56,980 nucleotides of DNA from JAHEME01 sp034435035 (GTDB lineage Bacteria > Chloroflexota > Anaerolineae > Aggregatilineales > UBA3940). The position numbers and the translations under genes are program-made. Below are positions 15,222 to 24,557 of this stretch, piece by piece; position 1 is the stretch's first letter; each line of letters starts with the position of its first letter. Where the stretch lies: assembly GCA_034435035.1 (NCBI GenBank), contig DAOTXW010000051.1:1-56980 (forward strand), written 5' to 3'. Under the pieces are notes generated by a model. The model saw nothing but the letters and a program-made list of their open reading frames with translations, was not told where the DNA came from and ran no database searches.

Positions 15222-16988
15222 ATGAAGCGCAATCAGAGCCTGCTGATCAGCCTCCTGCTGATCGCCCTGCTGAGCAGCCTGCTCGGCGGGTGTGTCGCCC
15301 CGCCGGTCGAAGCGCCGGTGATGGAGGAGCCAGCCGCCGAGGCGACTGAGGAACCGGCTGTTGAGGAAGAACCAGCCGAGGAGGCCGCCGAGCCAACCCC
15401 GGAGCCGACGCCGGAGCCTACTCCGGAGCCGGTGGCGGACCTGGACGGTGCATTCACAACCTTCCTGGGCAGTCTGCAGAAATACAATCAGATCGCCGCA
15501 GCCGATCTGAATGAGATGATGGCGGAGAATCCGCCGTTCCTGCTCGATGTGCGCCAGCCAGAAGAGATCGAAGAGGCCGGCTATATCGAGGGCTCGATCA
15601 ACATCCCGCTGCGCGACCTGGCCCAGAACCTGGACAAGCTGCCGGACGCCGACACGCCGATCGTCACGATCTGCGGCAGCGGCTGGCGCTCCAACATCGC
15701 TATGACGACTCTGGTGTCGCTGGGCTGGGCCGATGTCAAAAGCCTGACCGGCGGCTTCACCGGCTGGAAGGAAGCCGAGTTCGCCTTTGCAGAAGGGCTC
15801 CCGGCGGAAGCCGAGGCAATCAGCGAGCCTGAGGTTGACCCGCTGCTGCTGGCCGAGTTTGATGCGATGCTCACCGGCCTGCCTGAGGGCTGGGGCGTCA
15901 CCCCGCCGGAAGCGCTGGTTGAGCAGCTGGCCGACAGCCCCGACACCATTCTGATCGACGTCCGTACTCCGGCCGAAGTTGCGGAAACGGGCGTGATCGA
16001 AGGCGCACTGACCATCCCGATCGAGCAGTTCATCGAGATGAAGGATCAGTGGCCGGCTGACCTGGACGCCAACATCGTCACCTATTGCAAGGTGGGCGGG
16101 CGCGGCGTCATCGCCATGAGCATCCTGCGCACCTACGGCTACACCAACGTCACCAACCTGAAGGGCGGCCTGACCGCCTGGCAGGCAACCGGCAATGCCA
16201 CCGTTGGCGGGCTGAACAATGCCTTTGCCAGCTTCCTTGCCAGTATGGAGGGCTACAACCTCATCGATCCGGCGGCTGTCAGCGAGTCGCTGGCCGAGGA
16301 TCCGCCGTTCATCGTGGACGTGCGCGAGATGGATGAGGTGATGAAGGACGGCTATATTGAAGGCTCGATCAACATCCCCCTGCGCGACCTGATCAAGAAC
16401 GTGAACATGCTGCCCGACTTCGAGACCCCGATCGTGGTGGTCTGCGGCAGCGGCTGGCGCTCCACCATCGCCATGACCGCGCTGGAGACGCTGGGCTGGG
16501 CGAACGTCAAGAGCATGAAGGGCGGCATCGCGGCCTGGAAGGAAGCCGGCCTGCCGCTGACGGAAGGCATGCCCGAAGGAGCCGCCTCGCTGGGCAGCTA
16601 CGAGCTGGATCCCACGCTGGTGGCCAAGTTCGACGAGATGTTCACCGCCCTGCCAGAAGGCTGGGGTGTGCAGTCCGTCGAGGGGCTGGTCGAGATGCTG
16701 GCCGAGAACCCGGACATGATCGTGATCGATGTCCGCACGGCGGAGGAAGTGGCTGAGACCGGCATCATTGCCGGCGCCGTGACGATCCCGCTTGAGGAGT
16801 TCATCGCCCGTAAGGCGGAATGGCCAGCGGCCAAGGATGCAACTATCGTCACCTACTGCAAGGTGGGCGGGCGCGGCGTCATCGCCATGAGCATCCTGCG
16901 CACCTACGGCTACACCAACGTCACCAACGTGAAGGGCGGCATTGAGGGCTGGATCGCGGGGGGCAACCCCGTCGTCCCTGCTCCGTAG
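15222..16988 (+). CDS. Lipoprotein with four rhodanese domains
   Basis: Exported lipoprotein of 588 residues: signal peptide ending in LLGGC, Pro/Glu linker with PTPEPTPEPTPEP (about 60-75), then four rhodanese domains. Domains 1 and 3 have the active-site loop CGSGWRS; domains 2 and 4 have CKVGGRG. All four retain the catalytic Cys, which would carry a persulfide. The order A-B-A-B with a constant period of 257 residues (771 bases) shows duplication of a two-domain unit. ATG 15222 has GAGGAG upstream and the gene follows the cytochrome by 69 bases, so both are probably one operon for periplasmic sulfur transfer or oxidation coupled to electron transfer. The sulfur compound is unknown. Confidence 0.88.
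   Translation: MKRNQSLLISLLLIALLSSLLGGCVAPPVEAPVMEEPAAEATEEPAVEEEPAEEAAEPTPEPTPEPTPEPVADLDGAFTTFLGSLQKYNQIAAADLNEMMAENPPFLLDVRQPEEIEEAGYIEGSINIPLRDLAQNLDKLPDADTPIVTICGSGWRSNIAMTTLVSLGWADVKSLTGGFTGWKEAEFAFAEGLPAEAEAISEPEVDPLLLAEFDAMLTGLPEGWGVTPPEALVEQLADSPDTILIDVRTPAEVAETGVIEGALTIPIEQFIEMKDQWPADLDANIVTYCKVGGRGVIAMSILRTYGYTNVTNLKGGLTAWQATGNATVGGLNNAFASFLASMEGYNLIDPAAVSESLAEDPPFIVDVREMDEVMKDGYIEGSINIPLRDLIKNVNMLPDFETPIVVVCGSGWRSTIAMTALETLGWANVKSMKGGIAAWKEAGLPLTEGMPEGAASLGSYELDPTLVAKFDEMFTALPEGWGVQSVEGLVEMLAENPDMIVIDVRTAEEVAETGIIAGAVTIPLEEFIARKAEWPAAKDATIVTYCKVGGRGVIAMSILRTYGYTNVTNVKGGIEGWIAGGNPVVPAP
16086..16157 (+). repeat. Internal direct repeat of the rhodanese gene
   Basis: The 72 bases at 16086-16157 recur without change at 16857-16928 (offset 771) and encode the active-site end of domains 2 and 4. 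The CGSGWRS coding segments at 15671 and 16442 show the same offset. Confidence 0.85.
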
Positions 16989-17007
16989 CTTTGCATCTGC
17001 CCTGACT

Positions 17008-17039
17008 CAGTGGCCCGGCCTTCAACCGCCGGGCCACTG
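17008..17039 (+). terminator. Terminator-like hairpin after the rhodanese gene
   Basis: CAGTGGCCCGGC (17008-17019) and GCCGGGCCACTG (17028-17039) make a perfect 12-bp stem with an 8-nt loop, 19 bases past the stop codon. The tail TCTGTTTG is only weakly U-rich. Confidence 0.65.
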
Positions 17040-17095
17040 TCTGTTTGCAGCCTGTCTCCCACCCCGGCCCGGGCCACATCTCTGAGGGAAGGGTA

Positions 17096-17160
17096 TTGAC
17101 ATCTGCGCGGAAACCGTGCTAATATGTTCAACATACGTGAACGTTCTGATTTTCCGAACA
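17096..17160 (+). promoter_or_regulatory. Promoter and tandem operator of the FGGY kinase operon
   Basis: TTGACA (17096-17101), 18-base spacer, TAATAT (17120-17125). Overlapping the -10 is TGTTCA-N7-TGAACG (17125-17143), then a weaker copy CGTTCT-N7-CGAACA (17142-17160). A repressor bound here would block the promoter. The leader to ATG 17354 is about 220 bases; no gene is visible in it. Confidence 0.65.
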
Positions 17161-17353
17161 TTTTCGGCAGGCAGGGGACCTGTCTGAACCGGCGCACAAA
17201 TGGCAATACTCCTTTCACCGGCGGCACCCCTCACTGGCCGCAGCCGGCGCCGGTTTCTCGCCTCGCTCCTGCTGGAGGATTCGCGCACATCGCCAGACGC
17301 TGCAGACGCTGAACGCCTTCGACCCGCTCACCCGATTCCAGGCGGAGGATGCC

Positions 17354-18832
17354 ATGAGCTTGGTAGGGATTGATGTTGGCTCCAGTTCAGTCAAAGCCGC
17401 CGCTTACTCCGAAGACGGGCAGCTGATCGGCGTCGCCAGCGCCGACCTGACTCCCCTCTACCCCGCCCCCGGTCTGTGGGAAACCGATCCGCTTGATGTC
17501 TGGCAGGCCACTGACGCAGCGATGCGTAATCTGGTCGGGCAGGAGGCGGTGCGCCGGCTCCCGCCGCGCGCTATCGCCGTCAGCGCCTCCGGGCGGGAGA
17601 ACTTCCCCGCCGATGCGAACGGCGTCCCCCTGGCCAACGGGATCATGGGCGCGGATACGCGCGGCGCCGAGTTTGAAGTCCCGCCGCCCGACGCGCCGGT
17701 GCCCGAGCCGTGGTGCCTGGAATGCGGCCACCTGCGCGAGCGGATGGATCCCATCTTCCGGCTGGCCTGGCGGCGCAAGTACCAGCCGGAAATTATGGAG
17801 AAAGCCCGCTACTACTTCGGCTGGATCGACTGGGTGACCTTCAAGCTGTGCGGGCGCGCGGTCATGGATCAGAGCACCGTCTCCCGCTACGCGGTATACG
17901 ATCTCAGGACGCTCGACTGGAACGCAGAGCGCATCGCCGAGCACCAGGTGCCTGACTACCTGCTGCCGGAGGTGCTGCCCTGGGGCGAAGTCATCGGAGA
18001 GGTCCGCCCGGAGGTCGCCCGCGGCTGGGGGCTGCCGCCCGGTGTGGTGGTGGCACAGGGCTGCCACGATCTGAACTGCGCCGCCTACGGCGCAGGCGTC
18101 TACGAGATCGGGACGGTGTGCCTGGTCAGCGGCTCGTATGAGAACATCCTGGTGCCAACCGACCAGCTCCCCACCGCCCGGATGCTGCTGCGCGAGCTGT
18201 CCGTCATGCCGCAGCCCTGCAAGGCGGGCCTGTCCGTCATCGCGGTACACCCGACCGGTAATGCCGTGATGAACTGGGCGCGGGGCCTGACAAACAGCTC
18301 CATTGAGGCAGTTGAAGAAGCCCTCCAGAACGGTGTGCGCGGGCCCAGCCCGGTCATGGCGGTGCCCTATCTGTCGGGCTCGATGACCTTCTGGGAGAAT
18401 GGCCGCAAGGCCAGAGGCGGGCTGATCGGCCTGACCCTGGCGACATCCAAGACGGATGTCGTCCAGGCATTCATGGAGAGCATCGCCTACGACACAGTCA
18501 ACACCCTGGGCCTGATGCGCGAAGAGGGCATCGCCATCAAGCGCATCCGCATCACCGGCGGCGGCGCGCGGTCGGCCTGGTGGACTCAGCTCAAGGCGGA
18601 TATGACGAACATGCCTATCGAAGTCGTGGCGCACCCGGAGCCGGGCACGCTGGGCGCGGCGCTCCTGGCCGGCCTGGCCATCGGTGTATACGACGATATG
18701 GAAGCGATCAGCATCAAGTACTCCGGCACAGCCGCCGTCTACGAGCCCGCTCCCGACCGCGCGGCGCTGCATGCGGAGCGGCTGGAGAAATACCGCCAGC
18801 TGATGGCGCTCCTGCTGGAACATATCTATTAA
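17354..18832 (+). CDS. FGGY-family carbohydrate kinase
   Basis: Cytosolic ATP-dependent sugar kinase of 492 residues. The N-terminal phosphate loop VGIDVGSSSVKAAAY and the C-terminal block ITGGGARSAWWTQLKADMTN with GTLGAALLA are diagnostic for the FGGY family, xylulokinase/gluconokinase branch. Length fits. The substrate is probably a keto-sugar or sugar acid produced by the pathway encoded downstream. GGAGG stands just before ATG 17354. It is the first gene of a long operon behind the TGTTCA-type operator; the isomerase gene follows after 30 bases. Confidence 0.87.
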   Translation: MSLVGIDVGSSSVKAAAYSEDGQLIGVASADLTPLYPAPGLWETDPLDVWQATDAAMRNLVGQEAVRRLPPRAIAVSASGRENFPADANGVPLANGIMGADTRGAEFEVPPPDAPVPEPWCLECGHLRERMDPIFRLAWRRKYQPEIMEKARYYFGWIDWVTFKLCGRAVMDQSTVSRYAVYDLRTLDWNAERIAEHQVPDYLLPEVLPWGEVIGEVRPEVARGWGLPPGVVVAQGCHDLNCAAYGAGVYEIGTVCLVSGSYENILVPTDQLPTARMLLRELSVMPQPCKAGLSVIAVHPTGNAVMNWARGLTNSSIEAVEEALQNGVRGPSPVMAVPYLSGSMTFWENGRKARGGLIGLTLATSKTDVVQAFMESIAYDTVNTLGLMREEGIAIKRIRITGGGARSAWWTQLKADMTNMPIEVVAHPEPGTLGAALLAGLAIGVYDDMEAISIKYSGTAAVYEPAPDRAALHAERLEKYRQLMALLLEHIY

Positions 18833-18862
18833 GCTGGCTCTGATTAGTCAGGGGATATCCTG

Positions 18863-19693
18863 ATGAAACTCGGCACCGCGACCTCCGTTCTGTACCAGTA
18901 CGCGATCCACGACGCGATCCCCGTCGTTGCGCGGGCCGGCTACGATGGCATCGATATCTGGGGCGGACGGCCGCACGTCTACCGGCAGGACCTTTCTGCG
19001 CGCGATCTGGCAGATTTGCGCCAGCGCATCGCCGATCACGGGCTGGATGTGTCATCTTTTATGCCAGCGTTTTATCGCTATCCCCATTCGCTCAGCAGCC
19101 CCAACCCGCGCGTCCGCCAGGACAGCATCGCCTATATGCAGGCGTGCATCGATAACGCCGTCGCGCTGGGCGCGCCGATCGTGCTGGTGGTGCCCGATCT
19201 CAGCCTGTACGGGCAGAAGACCGTCGACTCGCACCGCCGCCTGGTGGAGAGCATCGACGCCGTCGCCCGCTACGCCGCCCAGCATAACGGGCTGATGCTG
19301 GGCATCGAGATCCTGCACACGGATGAAACCGACCTGGTCAACACCGCAGACGACGCCGCAGGCATCATCCGCGAGCTGGGGCATCCGAACCTCGGCGCCG
19401 TGCTGGATACAGGCACCCTTAACCTGAGCAAGGAATCGCCGGCCACGATCTTTGCCACCCTGGGGGATAAAGTGCTGCAGATCCACGCCAACGACAACAT
19501 GGGCGGCCACAAACAGCAGAACCTGATCCCCGGTGAGGGCACGTACGATTTTGCCGGACTGATTGCCTTCCTGAAGTCGATCAGGTACACAGGGTATCTG
19601 TCGGCGGAGCTGTCGCGCGAGTATTCAGACGATCCGGAGCCGGCGCTGACAACAACCGCCGAGCGCCTCCGCACCTGGATGCAGGCTGCGTAA
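18863..19693 (+). CDS. Sugar-phosphate isomerase/epimerase family TIM barrel
   Basis: Protein of 276 residues of the xylose-isomerase-like / AP-endonuclease-2 TIM-barrel family. Metal-binding residues are visible in GIEILHTDETD (Glu of strand 5), LGAVLDTGTLNL (Asp), ILQIHANDN-type VLQIHANDNMGGHKQQNL (His, Asp) and the last-strand Glu of YLSAELS. Members are isomerases, epimerases, dehydratases or, in apionate-type pathways, decarboxylases. The neighbours (kinase, lactonase-like protein, SDR) suggest processing of a keto acid or ketose; the precise reaction is open. No strong ribosome site (GGGGA at 18851-18855). Confidence 0.8.
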   Translation: MKLGTATSVLYQYAIHDAIPVVARAGYDGIDIWGGRPHVYRQDLSARDLADLRQRIADHGLDVSSFMPAFYRYPHSLSSPNPRVRQDSIAYMQACIDNAVALGAPIVLVVPDLSLYGQKTVDSHRRLVESIDAVARYAAQHNGLMLGIEILHTDETDLVNTADDAAGIIRELGHPNLGAVLDTGTLNLSKESPATIFATLGDKVLQIHANDNMGGHKQQNLIPGEGTYDFAGLIAFLKSIRYTGYLSAELSREYSDDPEPALTTTAERLRTWMQAA

Positions 19694-19730
19694 CGACGCC
19701 CACCGGGCTGCGCCTGTTCAGGAGGAAAGG

Positions 19731-21710
19731 ATGACGCCACTGACCCCCTTCGAGATGTGGTACGGCCGCGACGAACCGCCGCCGGCTGTGATCGCGCTGC
19801 GGGCCGGCCTGCTCGATCTGGAGTTCCAGGATGGCGACCTGCGCTATATCCGCTACGGGAGGCACGAGCTGATCCGGCGTATCTACTCAGCCGTGCGTGA
19901 TGTGAACTGGAATACCATCCCGGCCCGGTACAGCGATCTCGCCGTGGATGCGTCTGCCGATCACTTCCGCATCCAGTTTGAGGCCTACCACGAGGCCCCG
20001 CCGCTGGCCTTCCGCTGGCAGGCGATCATCGAGGGCCGGCCCGATGGGACGATTGAGTACACCCTGAACGGAGTCGCTGAAAGCGACTTCCGCTACTGCC
20101 GGATTGGCTTCTGCGTGCTGCATCCGGTGCTGGGGATCGCCGGCAGCCCGTACCGCGCCGTCACGCCTGACGGGCCAATTGCAGGCGTTCTGCCGGAGCT
20201 GATTGAACCGCAGCGGATGGCAGATAACGGTTTTGAGCTGCCCATCTTTCCCTCCTGTTCCCGTCTGGCTGTCGAAATGCCCGGCGGAATCACCGTGATC
20301 ACCGAGTTCGAGGGGGACCTGTTTGAGACGGAGGATCAACGCAACTGGACGGATGGCTCGTTCAAAACTTACTGCACGCCCATCGCGCTGGGCTATCCGC
20401 ATGCCGCCAGCAAAGGCCAGGTGTTCTACCAGAAGGTTCGCGTCCGGGCGGAAGCGCTTTCGGCAGTTCCTTACATGGCGCCGCCCCGCGCCGAGGAGCC
20501 CATCCGTCTCACCCTGGGCAATCCCGCAGGCAGGCTGCCCCGGCTGGGCTTCGGCATGGCCAGCCATGGAGGCGAACTCGATGCCCGCGAGGCGGATCGG
20601 ATCGCCCGTCTGCTGCCTGCTCATTTACGAGTTGATCTGTACTTCCACAGCCCCGGCTGGATCACCAGGCTCGACCAGGCCATCACGGCCGCCCGGCAGA
20701 CCGGGGCGGCGCTGGAGCTGGCGCTCTTCCTGACCGACGACCCGGCGGAGGCGCTCTCAGAGCTGGGTAGACGGCTGGCCGGGGTACCGGTCGCCCGGGT
20801 GATTGTCTTTCATCAGGCGGAGGCTCCTCTCGGCACAACTTCGCCCCGCTGGATGGCGCTGGCCCGTCAGCATCTCAGCGCAGCCCTGCCCGGCGCCCTG
20901 CTGGTTGGCGGCACCAACGGCAACTTCGCGGAGGTCAACCGCCAGCGCCCCGACATCACGACGATGGATGGCGTCGCCTACACCGTCAACCCGCAGGTGC
21001 ATCTGCCCGATGAGCGCTCGCTGATCGAGGCGATCGAGGCGCAGCGTGACACGGTGATCACCGCGCGCAGCTTCTCCGGCCAGCTGCCAATCAGCGTCAG
21101 CACGGTGACGCTCAAGCCGCCCTTCAACCAGGCGGCCCGGGAAGAAGAAGCTCCCCCTGCCCCGGACGAGCTGCCCCCTTCTGTCGATCCGCGCCAGATG
21201 TCGCTGTTCGCCGCAGCATGGACGGTGGGGAGCCTGCGTGCACTGGCGCTCGGCCATGCGGCGTCGGTCACCTATTACGAAACCACCGGGTGGCGTGGGC
21301 TGATCGAGACAAAGGCCGGCAGCCCGCTGCCCGCGAAGTTCCGCTCCGCGCCGGGGATGATATTCCCGGTCTACTGGGTGTTCGTCTGGCTGGCCGGCGC
21401 CCAGGGCGCTCCGGTGCTGGAAGTGACCGCCGACCGGCCGCTGGTCGCCGATGCGCTGGCCTTCCGGCAGGAAGGGCGGCTGAGAGTGCTGGCCGCCAAC
21501 CTGCAGCCCTGCAGCCAGGCCGTTCATCTCGGCCCGCTGCCCGATGGCCGGGCGGCGCTGCTACGCCTGAACGAAGACACCTTCGGGGCTGCTACCGGCC
21601 ACCCCGATACTTTCCCGGATCAGGCGCAGGAACTGGCAGTCGCGGGTGGGGAGGTGACCCTGACCATGAAGCCCTACGAGACGGCGCTCCTGGAGATCAG
21701 CCTGCGCTAG
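19731..21710 (+). CDS. D-apionate lactonase-like protein
   Basis: Protein of 659 residues with no signal peptide. The N-terminal 240 residues (Y-x-x-DE-x-P near the start, D-G-D-LRYIRYG, VRDVNWNT, and EDQRNWTDGSFKTY at about 203) match the pattern I recall from D-apionate lactonase (ApnL); residues about 270-500 look like a TIM-barrel (glycosidase-like) domain, followed by a beta-rich C-terminus. ApnL opens D-apionolactone in catabolism of the branched sugar apiose. AGGAGGAAAGG precedes ATG 19731. The other apionate enzymes known to me are not clearly all present, so a related sugar lactone is possible. It lies in the kinase-isomerase-SDR operon. Confidence 0.6.
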   Translation: MTPLTPFEMWYGRDEPPPAVIALRAGLLDLEFQDGDLRYIRYGRHELIRRIYSAVRDVNWNTIPARYSDLAVDASADHFRIQFEAYHEAPPLAFRWQAIIEGRPDGTIEYTLNGVAESDFRYCRIGFCVLHPVLGIAGSPYRAVTPDGPIAGVLPELIEPQRMADNGFELPIFPSCSRLAVEMPGGITVITEFEGDLFETEDQRNWTDGSFKTYCTPIALGYPHAASKGQVFYQKVRVRAEALSAVPYMAPPRAEEPIRLTLGNPAGRLPRLGFGMASHGGELDAREADRIARLLPAHLRVDLYFHSPGWITRLDQAITAARQTGAALELALFLTDDPAEALSELGRRLAGVPVARVIVFHQAEAPLGTTSPRWMALARQHLSAALPGALLVGGTNGNFAEVNRQRPDITTMDGVAYTVNPQVHLPDERSLIEAIEAQRDTVITARSFSGQLPISVSTVTLKPPFNQAAREEEAPPAPDELPPSVDPRQMSLFAAAWTVGSLRALALGHAASVTYYETTGWRGLIETKAGSPLPAKFRSAPGMIFPVYWVFVWLAGAQGAPVLEVTADRPLVADALAFRQEGRLRVLAANLQPCSQAVHLGPLPDGRAALLRLNEDTFGAATGHPDTFPDQAQELAVAGGEVTLTMKPYETALLEISLR

Positions 21711-21759
21711 TGGCACGCTGCGCTGGTTGACAGGCTTACGCAAGAAAGGAGTGTTTCCC

Positions 21760-22533
21760 ATGAAGGTCTATGAAGGGCGTTTTGCCGGCAAGCGGGCGAT
21801 CATCACCGGCGCCTCCAAGGGCATCGGGCGAGCCACCGCCATCCGGCTGGCCCGCGAAGGCGGGCGCGTCGGCCTGATCGCCCTGCCTGAGCCGGAACTG
21901 GACGAGGTCGCCTCGATCATCAAAGGCTACGGGGGCACAGCGCTGGCGCTGGCCGCCGATGTCACCAGGGAAGATCAGCTCTCCGCCGCCATCGACGCCG
22001 CCGCCCGCGAGTGGGGCGGCCTGGATATCGTAGTCTCCAATGCGGGCATCGAAGTGCCCTTCGAGGACACAACCGTCGATTCGCTGCCCCTGTCAGTCTG
22101 GCAGAAGGTCGTCGATACCAACCTGACCGGTCAGTTCCTGGCCTGCAAGCACGGCGTCCGTCACCTGCTGGAAGCCGGCGGCGGGGCGGTGGTCATGATC
22201 GGCTCGCCCTGCGCCCTGCGCGGTTTCTGCTTCAAAGAGCATGCCTACAGCGCCAGCAAGGGCGGCATCCTGTCGCTGATGCAGGTGATGGCGCTGGACT
22301 ACGCCCCCAGCAACATCCGGGTCAACGCGGTGATCCCCGGCTTCATCGACACGCCGATGAACGCGCATGTGATGGCCGATCCCGAGCTGCTCAAGTTCTG
22401 GAGCCAGGGGATCCCCCTGAAGCGTCCGGGCACCGCGGACGAGGTCGCCTCCGTCATCCTGTTCCTGGCTTCGGATGAAGCCGCATACGTGCTGGGATCC
22501 GCTTACGTGGTGGACGGTGGTCAGCTGACCTGA
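21760..22533 (+). CDS. Short-chain dehydrogenase/reductase
   Basis: NAD(P)-dependent oxidoreductase of 257 residues, classical SDR. The Rossmann motif TGASKGIG (about 17-24), the structural NAG in VVSNAG (about 94), the catalytic Ser in MIGSP and Y-x-x-x-K in AYSASKGG (about 161-165) are present; the C-terminus ends ASDEAAYVLGSAYVVDGG as usual. The cofactor loop does not clearly decide NAD or NADP. Start ATG 21760 follows GAAAGGAG. It likely oxidises the sugar before lactone opening, or reduces a keto intermediate, in the operon with the lactonase-like gene. Confidence 0.87.
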   Translation: MKVYEGRFAGKRAIITGASKGIGRATAIRLAREGGRVGLIALPEPELDEVASIIKGYGGTALALAADVTREDQLSAAIDAAAREWGGLDIVVSNAGIEVPFEDTTVDSLPLSVWQKVVDTNLTGQFLACKHGVRHLLEAGGGAVVMIGSPCALRGFCFKEHAYSASKGGILSLMQVMALDYAPSNIRVNAVIPGFIDTPMNAHVMADPELLKFWSQGIPLKRPGTADEVASVILFLASDEAAYVLGSAYVVDGGQLT

Positions 22534-22681
22534 GAGCGAACACCCCGGCATACCGGTTTGAGATGCGACAGGTCTGGGTATGGGTCGCAAGGAGGTGATA
22601 TTGAGCGGATCTGGCGCCGGCAGACCCCTGAGGGGGAGCATCGCCAGGGATCAACTACCCGGCATACCTGATGTGATGTAA

Positions 22682-22716
22682 CCGGCCGCGCTGCGCATGC
22701 GCGCAGCCCCGGCCGG
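22682..22716 (+). other. Two-stage intercistronic hairpin
   Basis: Inner stem CTGCGC-ATGC-GCGCAG (22691-22706) and outer arms CCGGCC (22682-22687) / GGCCGG (22711-22716). It lies in the 247-base gap between the SDR and binding-protein genes and may stabilise the upstream or downstream transcript segment, or attenuate. Nothing else is visible in the gap. Confidence 0.4.
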
Positions 22717-22780
22717 CCAGGGCCTATCCTCAGGGCATGGAAATGAGGAGTCGCAGGTTCACTACAGGGGAGGAAGAATT

Positions 22781-24448
22781 ATGAGACAGTCACTCTACCT
22801 CAGCATCATGTTTGTGCTGCTGGCGGCGCTGATCCTGGCCGCCTGCGGCCCGGCGCAGCCTCCGGCGGAGGAGCCGGCAGCCGAAGAGCCCGCCGCCGAG
22901 GAGCCGGCAGCCGAAGAGCCGGCCGCCGAGGAACCCGCCGCCGAAGAGCCGGCCACCGAAGAACCGATGGCGGAAGGCCCTCAGCAGGGCGGCAGCCTTG
23001 TCATGGCCCGCGACTCCGAGCCGCTCTCGCTGAATCCCATCGGCGATGGCTCGGCGGACAACGGGTCGATCTTCATGATCGTGCAGATCTTCGACACGCT
23101 GGTAGAGACACAGGACAACCCCCTGCCTCAGCCCGCGCTGGCCGAGAGCTGGACGGTCTCTGAGGATGCCATGACCTGGACCTTCACGCTCCGCCAGGGG
23201 GTCAAGTGGTCCAACGGCGAACCCCTGACGTGCGCGGATGTCAAGTACTCGATCGACGGATTCGCCGATCCTGAGGTCAACACCTTCTACTCCGGTTTCG
23301 GCTCGGCCATTGAAAGCACCGAATGCGTGGATGACACCACCTTCGTGGTTCAGCTGAACCGGGTGGAAGGCGCCTTCCTGGACTACCTGTCCACCATGCC
23401 GGCCTCGATCCGCCCGCAGGCTATCTATGAAGAGCTGGGCAGCGAAGGCTTCAGCGAGGCCCCGGTCGGCAGCGGGCCGTTCATGGTTCAGGAATGGGTG
23501 CGCGGCGAGAAGCTGGTGCTGGTCCGCAACCCCTACTACTGGAAGGAAGGCCAGCCGTACCTGGATGAGATCACTATCCTGTACGTGCCCGATGAGAACA
23601 CACGCATGCTGATGGTCGAATCGGGCGAGGCGCAGATCGCTACTGAGGTACCCTATTCCCAGATCGAGCGCATCGACGCGCTGGATGGAATCACCGTGGT
23701 GGTTGAAGACGTGATGGCCTGGGACGCAGTGTGGTTCAACCAGCGTGTTGAGCCGCTGAATGACCTCAACGTGATCCAGGCGCTGAACTACGCCACCCCG
23801 AAGGAGGCGATGCTCCAGACGCTGCTGTACGGCGCCGGCGAGATCGCCAACCATGTGATCGCTAAGGTCAAGTACTGGGATCCCACCGTGGAGCCTTATC
23901 CCTACGATCTGGAAAAGGCGCAGGAGCTGATGGCTGCCTCATCGGTGCCGGATGGCTTCACGATGCCGTGCCTGATCGTAGCCGGCGACCAGGCTGAGCG
24001 TCAGCAGGCCGAGATCCTCCAGCAGGAGTGGGCCAAGATCGGCGTCACCCTGGAGATCGAGGCCGTGGACATCAGCACCATCTGGGAGCGCTGGACCAGC
24101 GGCGAAGAGATGTGCTTCACCTACCCCGGCTCCGGCCTGTCGAGCGACGCCCTGTCGGATGACAACCTGGCGGTGGTCTTCTTCGACTTCACCGGCGGCG
24201 CGGACTCCTTCTGGACGGGCTGGAACAATGAGCGCGGCATCGAGCTGGTGCGGGAAGCCGGCAGCACGATCGACGAGGACGCCCGCACAGCCGCCTTCCA
24301 CGAACTGCAGCGCCTGGTGATGGCTGAGTACCCGGCTGTGCCGCTGTTCTTCATCAAGGCCCGCACGGCGGTGGCCGATAATGTGATGGGCTTCAAGACC
24401 CTCCCGGTCAAATGGTGGAATCTGGAGGACATCTACCTGAGTCAGTAG
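22781..24448 (+). CDS. ABC transporter substrate-binding lipoprotein, family 5 (DppA/OppA-like)
   Basis: Lipid-anchored extracytoplasmic binding protein of 555 residues. Signal peptide ends LILAACG; the lipobox Cys is followed by a linker of repeated AEEPA units to about residue 65, then a family 5 solute-binding domain (LVMARDSEPLSLNPIGDGSA, AESWTVSEDAMTWTFTLRQGVKWSNGEPLTCADVKYS in separate conserved blocks). Family 5 proteins bind oligopeptides, but also sugars and nickel. Start ATG 22781 has GGGGAGG upstream. It feeds the DppBCDF-type importer encoded next; genomic context suggests a carbohydrate-type ligand rather than peptides, which is inference. Confidence 0.9.
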   Translation: MRQSLYLSIMFVLLAALILAACGPAQPPAEEPAAEEPAAEEPAAEEPAAEEPAAEEPATEEPMAEGPQQGGSLVMARDSEPLSLNPIGDGSADNGSIFMIVQIFDTLVETQDNPLPQPALAESWTVSEDAMTWTFTLRQGVKWSNGEPLTCADVKYSIDGFADPEVNTFYSGFGSAIESTECVDDTTFVVQLNRVEGAFLDYLSTMPASIRPQAIYEELGSEGFSEAPVGSGPFMVQEWVRGEKLVLVRNPYYWKEGQPYLDEITILYVPDENTRMLMVESGEAQIATEVPYSQIERIDALDGITVVVEDVMAWDAVWFNQRVEPLNDLNVIQALNYATPKEAMLQTLLYGAGEIANHVIAKVKYWDPTVEPYPYDLEKAQELMAASSVPDGFTMPCLIVAGDQAERQQAEILQQEWAKIGVTLEIEAVDISTIWERWTSGEEMCFTYPGSGLSSDALSDDNLAVVFFDFTGGADSFWTGWNNERGIELVREAGSTIDEDARTAAFHELQRLVMAEYPAVPLFFIKARTAVADNVMGFKTLPVKWWNLEDIYLSQ

Positions 24449-24557
24449 CCCGGCACCCGCCTGGCTCTTGAAAGGCTGAGGGCTGCCGGTCAGATGTGCT
24501 GCTGCTCCCGGAGCACCATCTGCCCGGCAGACCCTTCGGCGGTGACAGGAGGGCGAC

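Noticed and set aside
17387..18823. 478-codon minus-strand reading frame
   Set aside because: Antisense of the FGGY kinase, whose motifs are clear; no coding signals of its own.
22860..22975. Tandem repeat, possible CRISPR or minisatellite
   Set aside because: It encodes the AEEPA linker of the binding protein; repeats are adjacent with no spacers.
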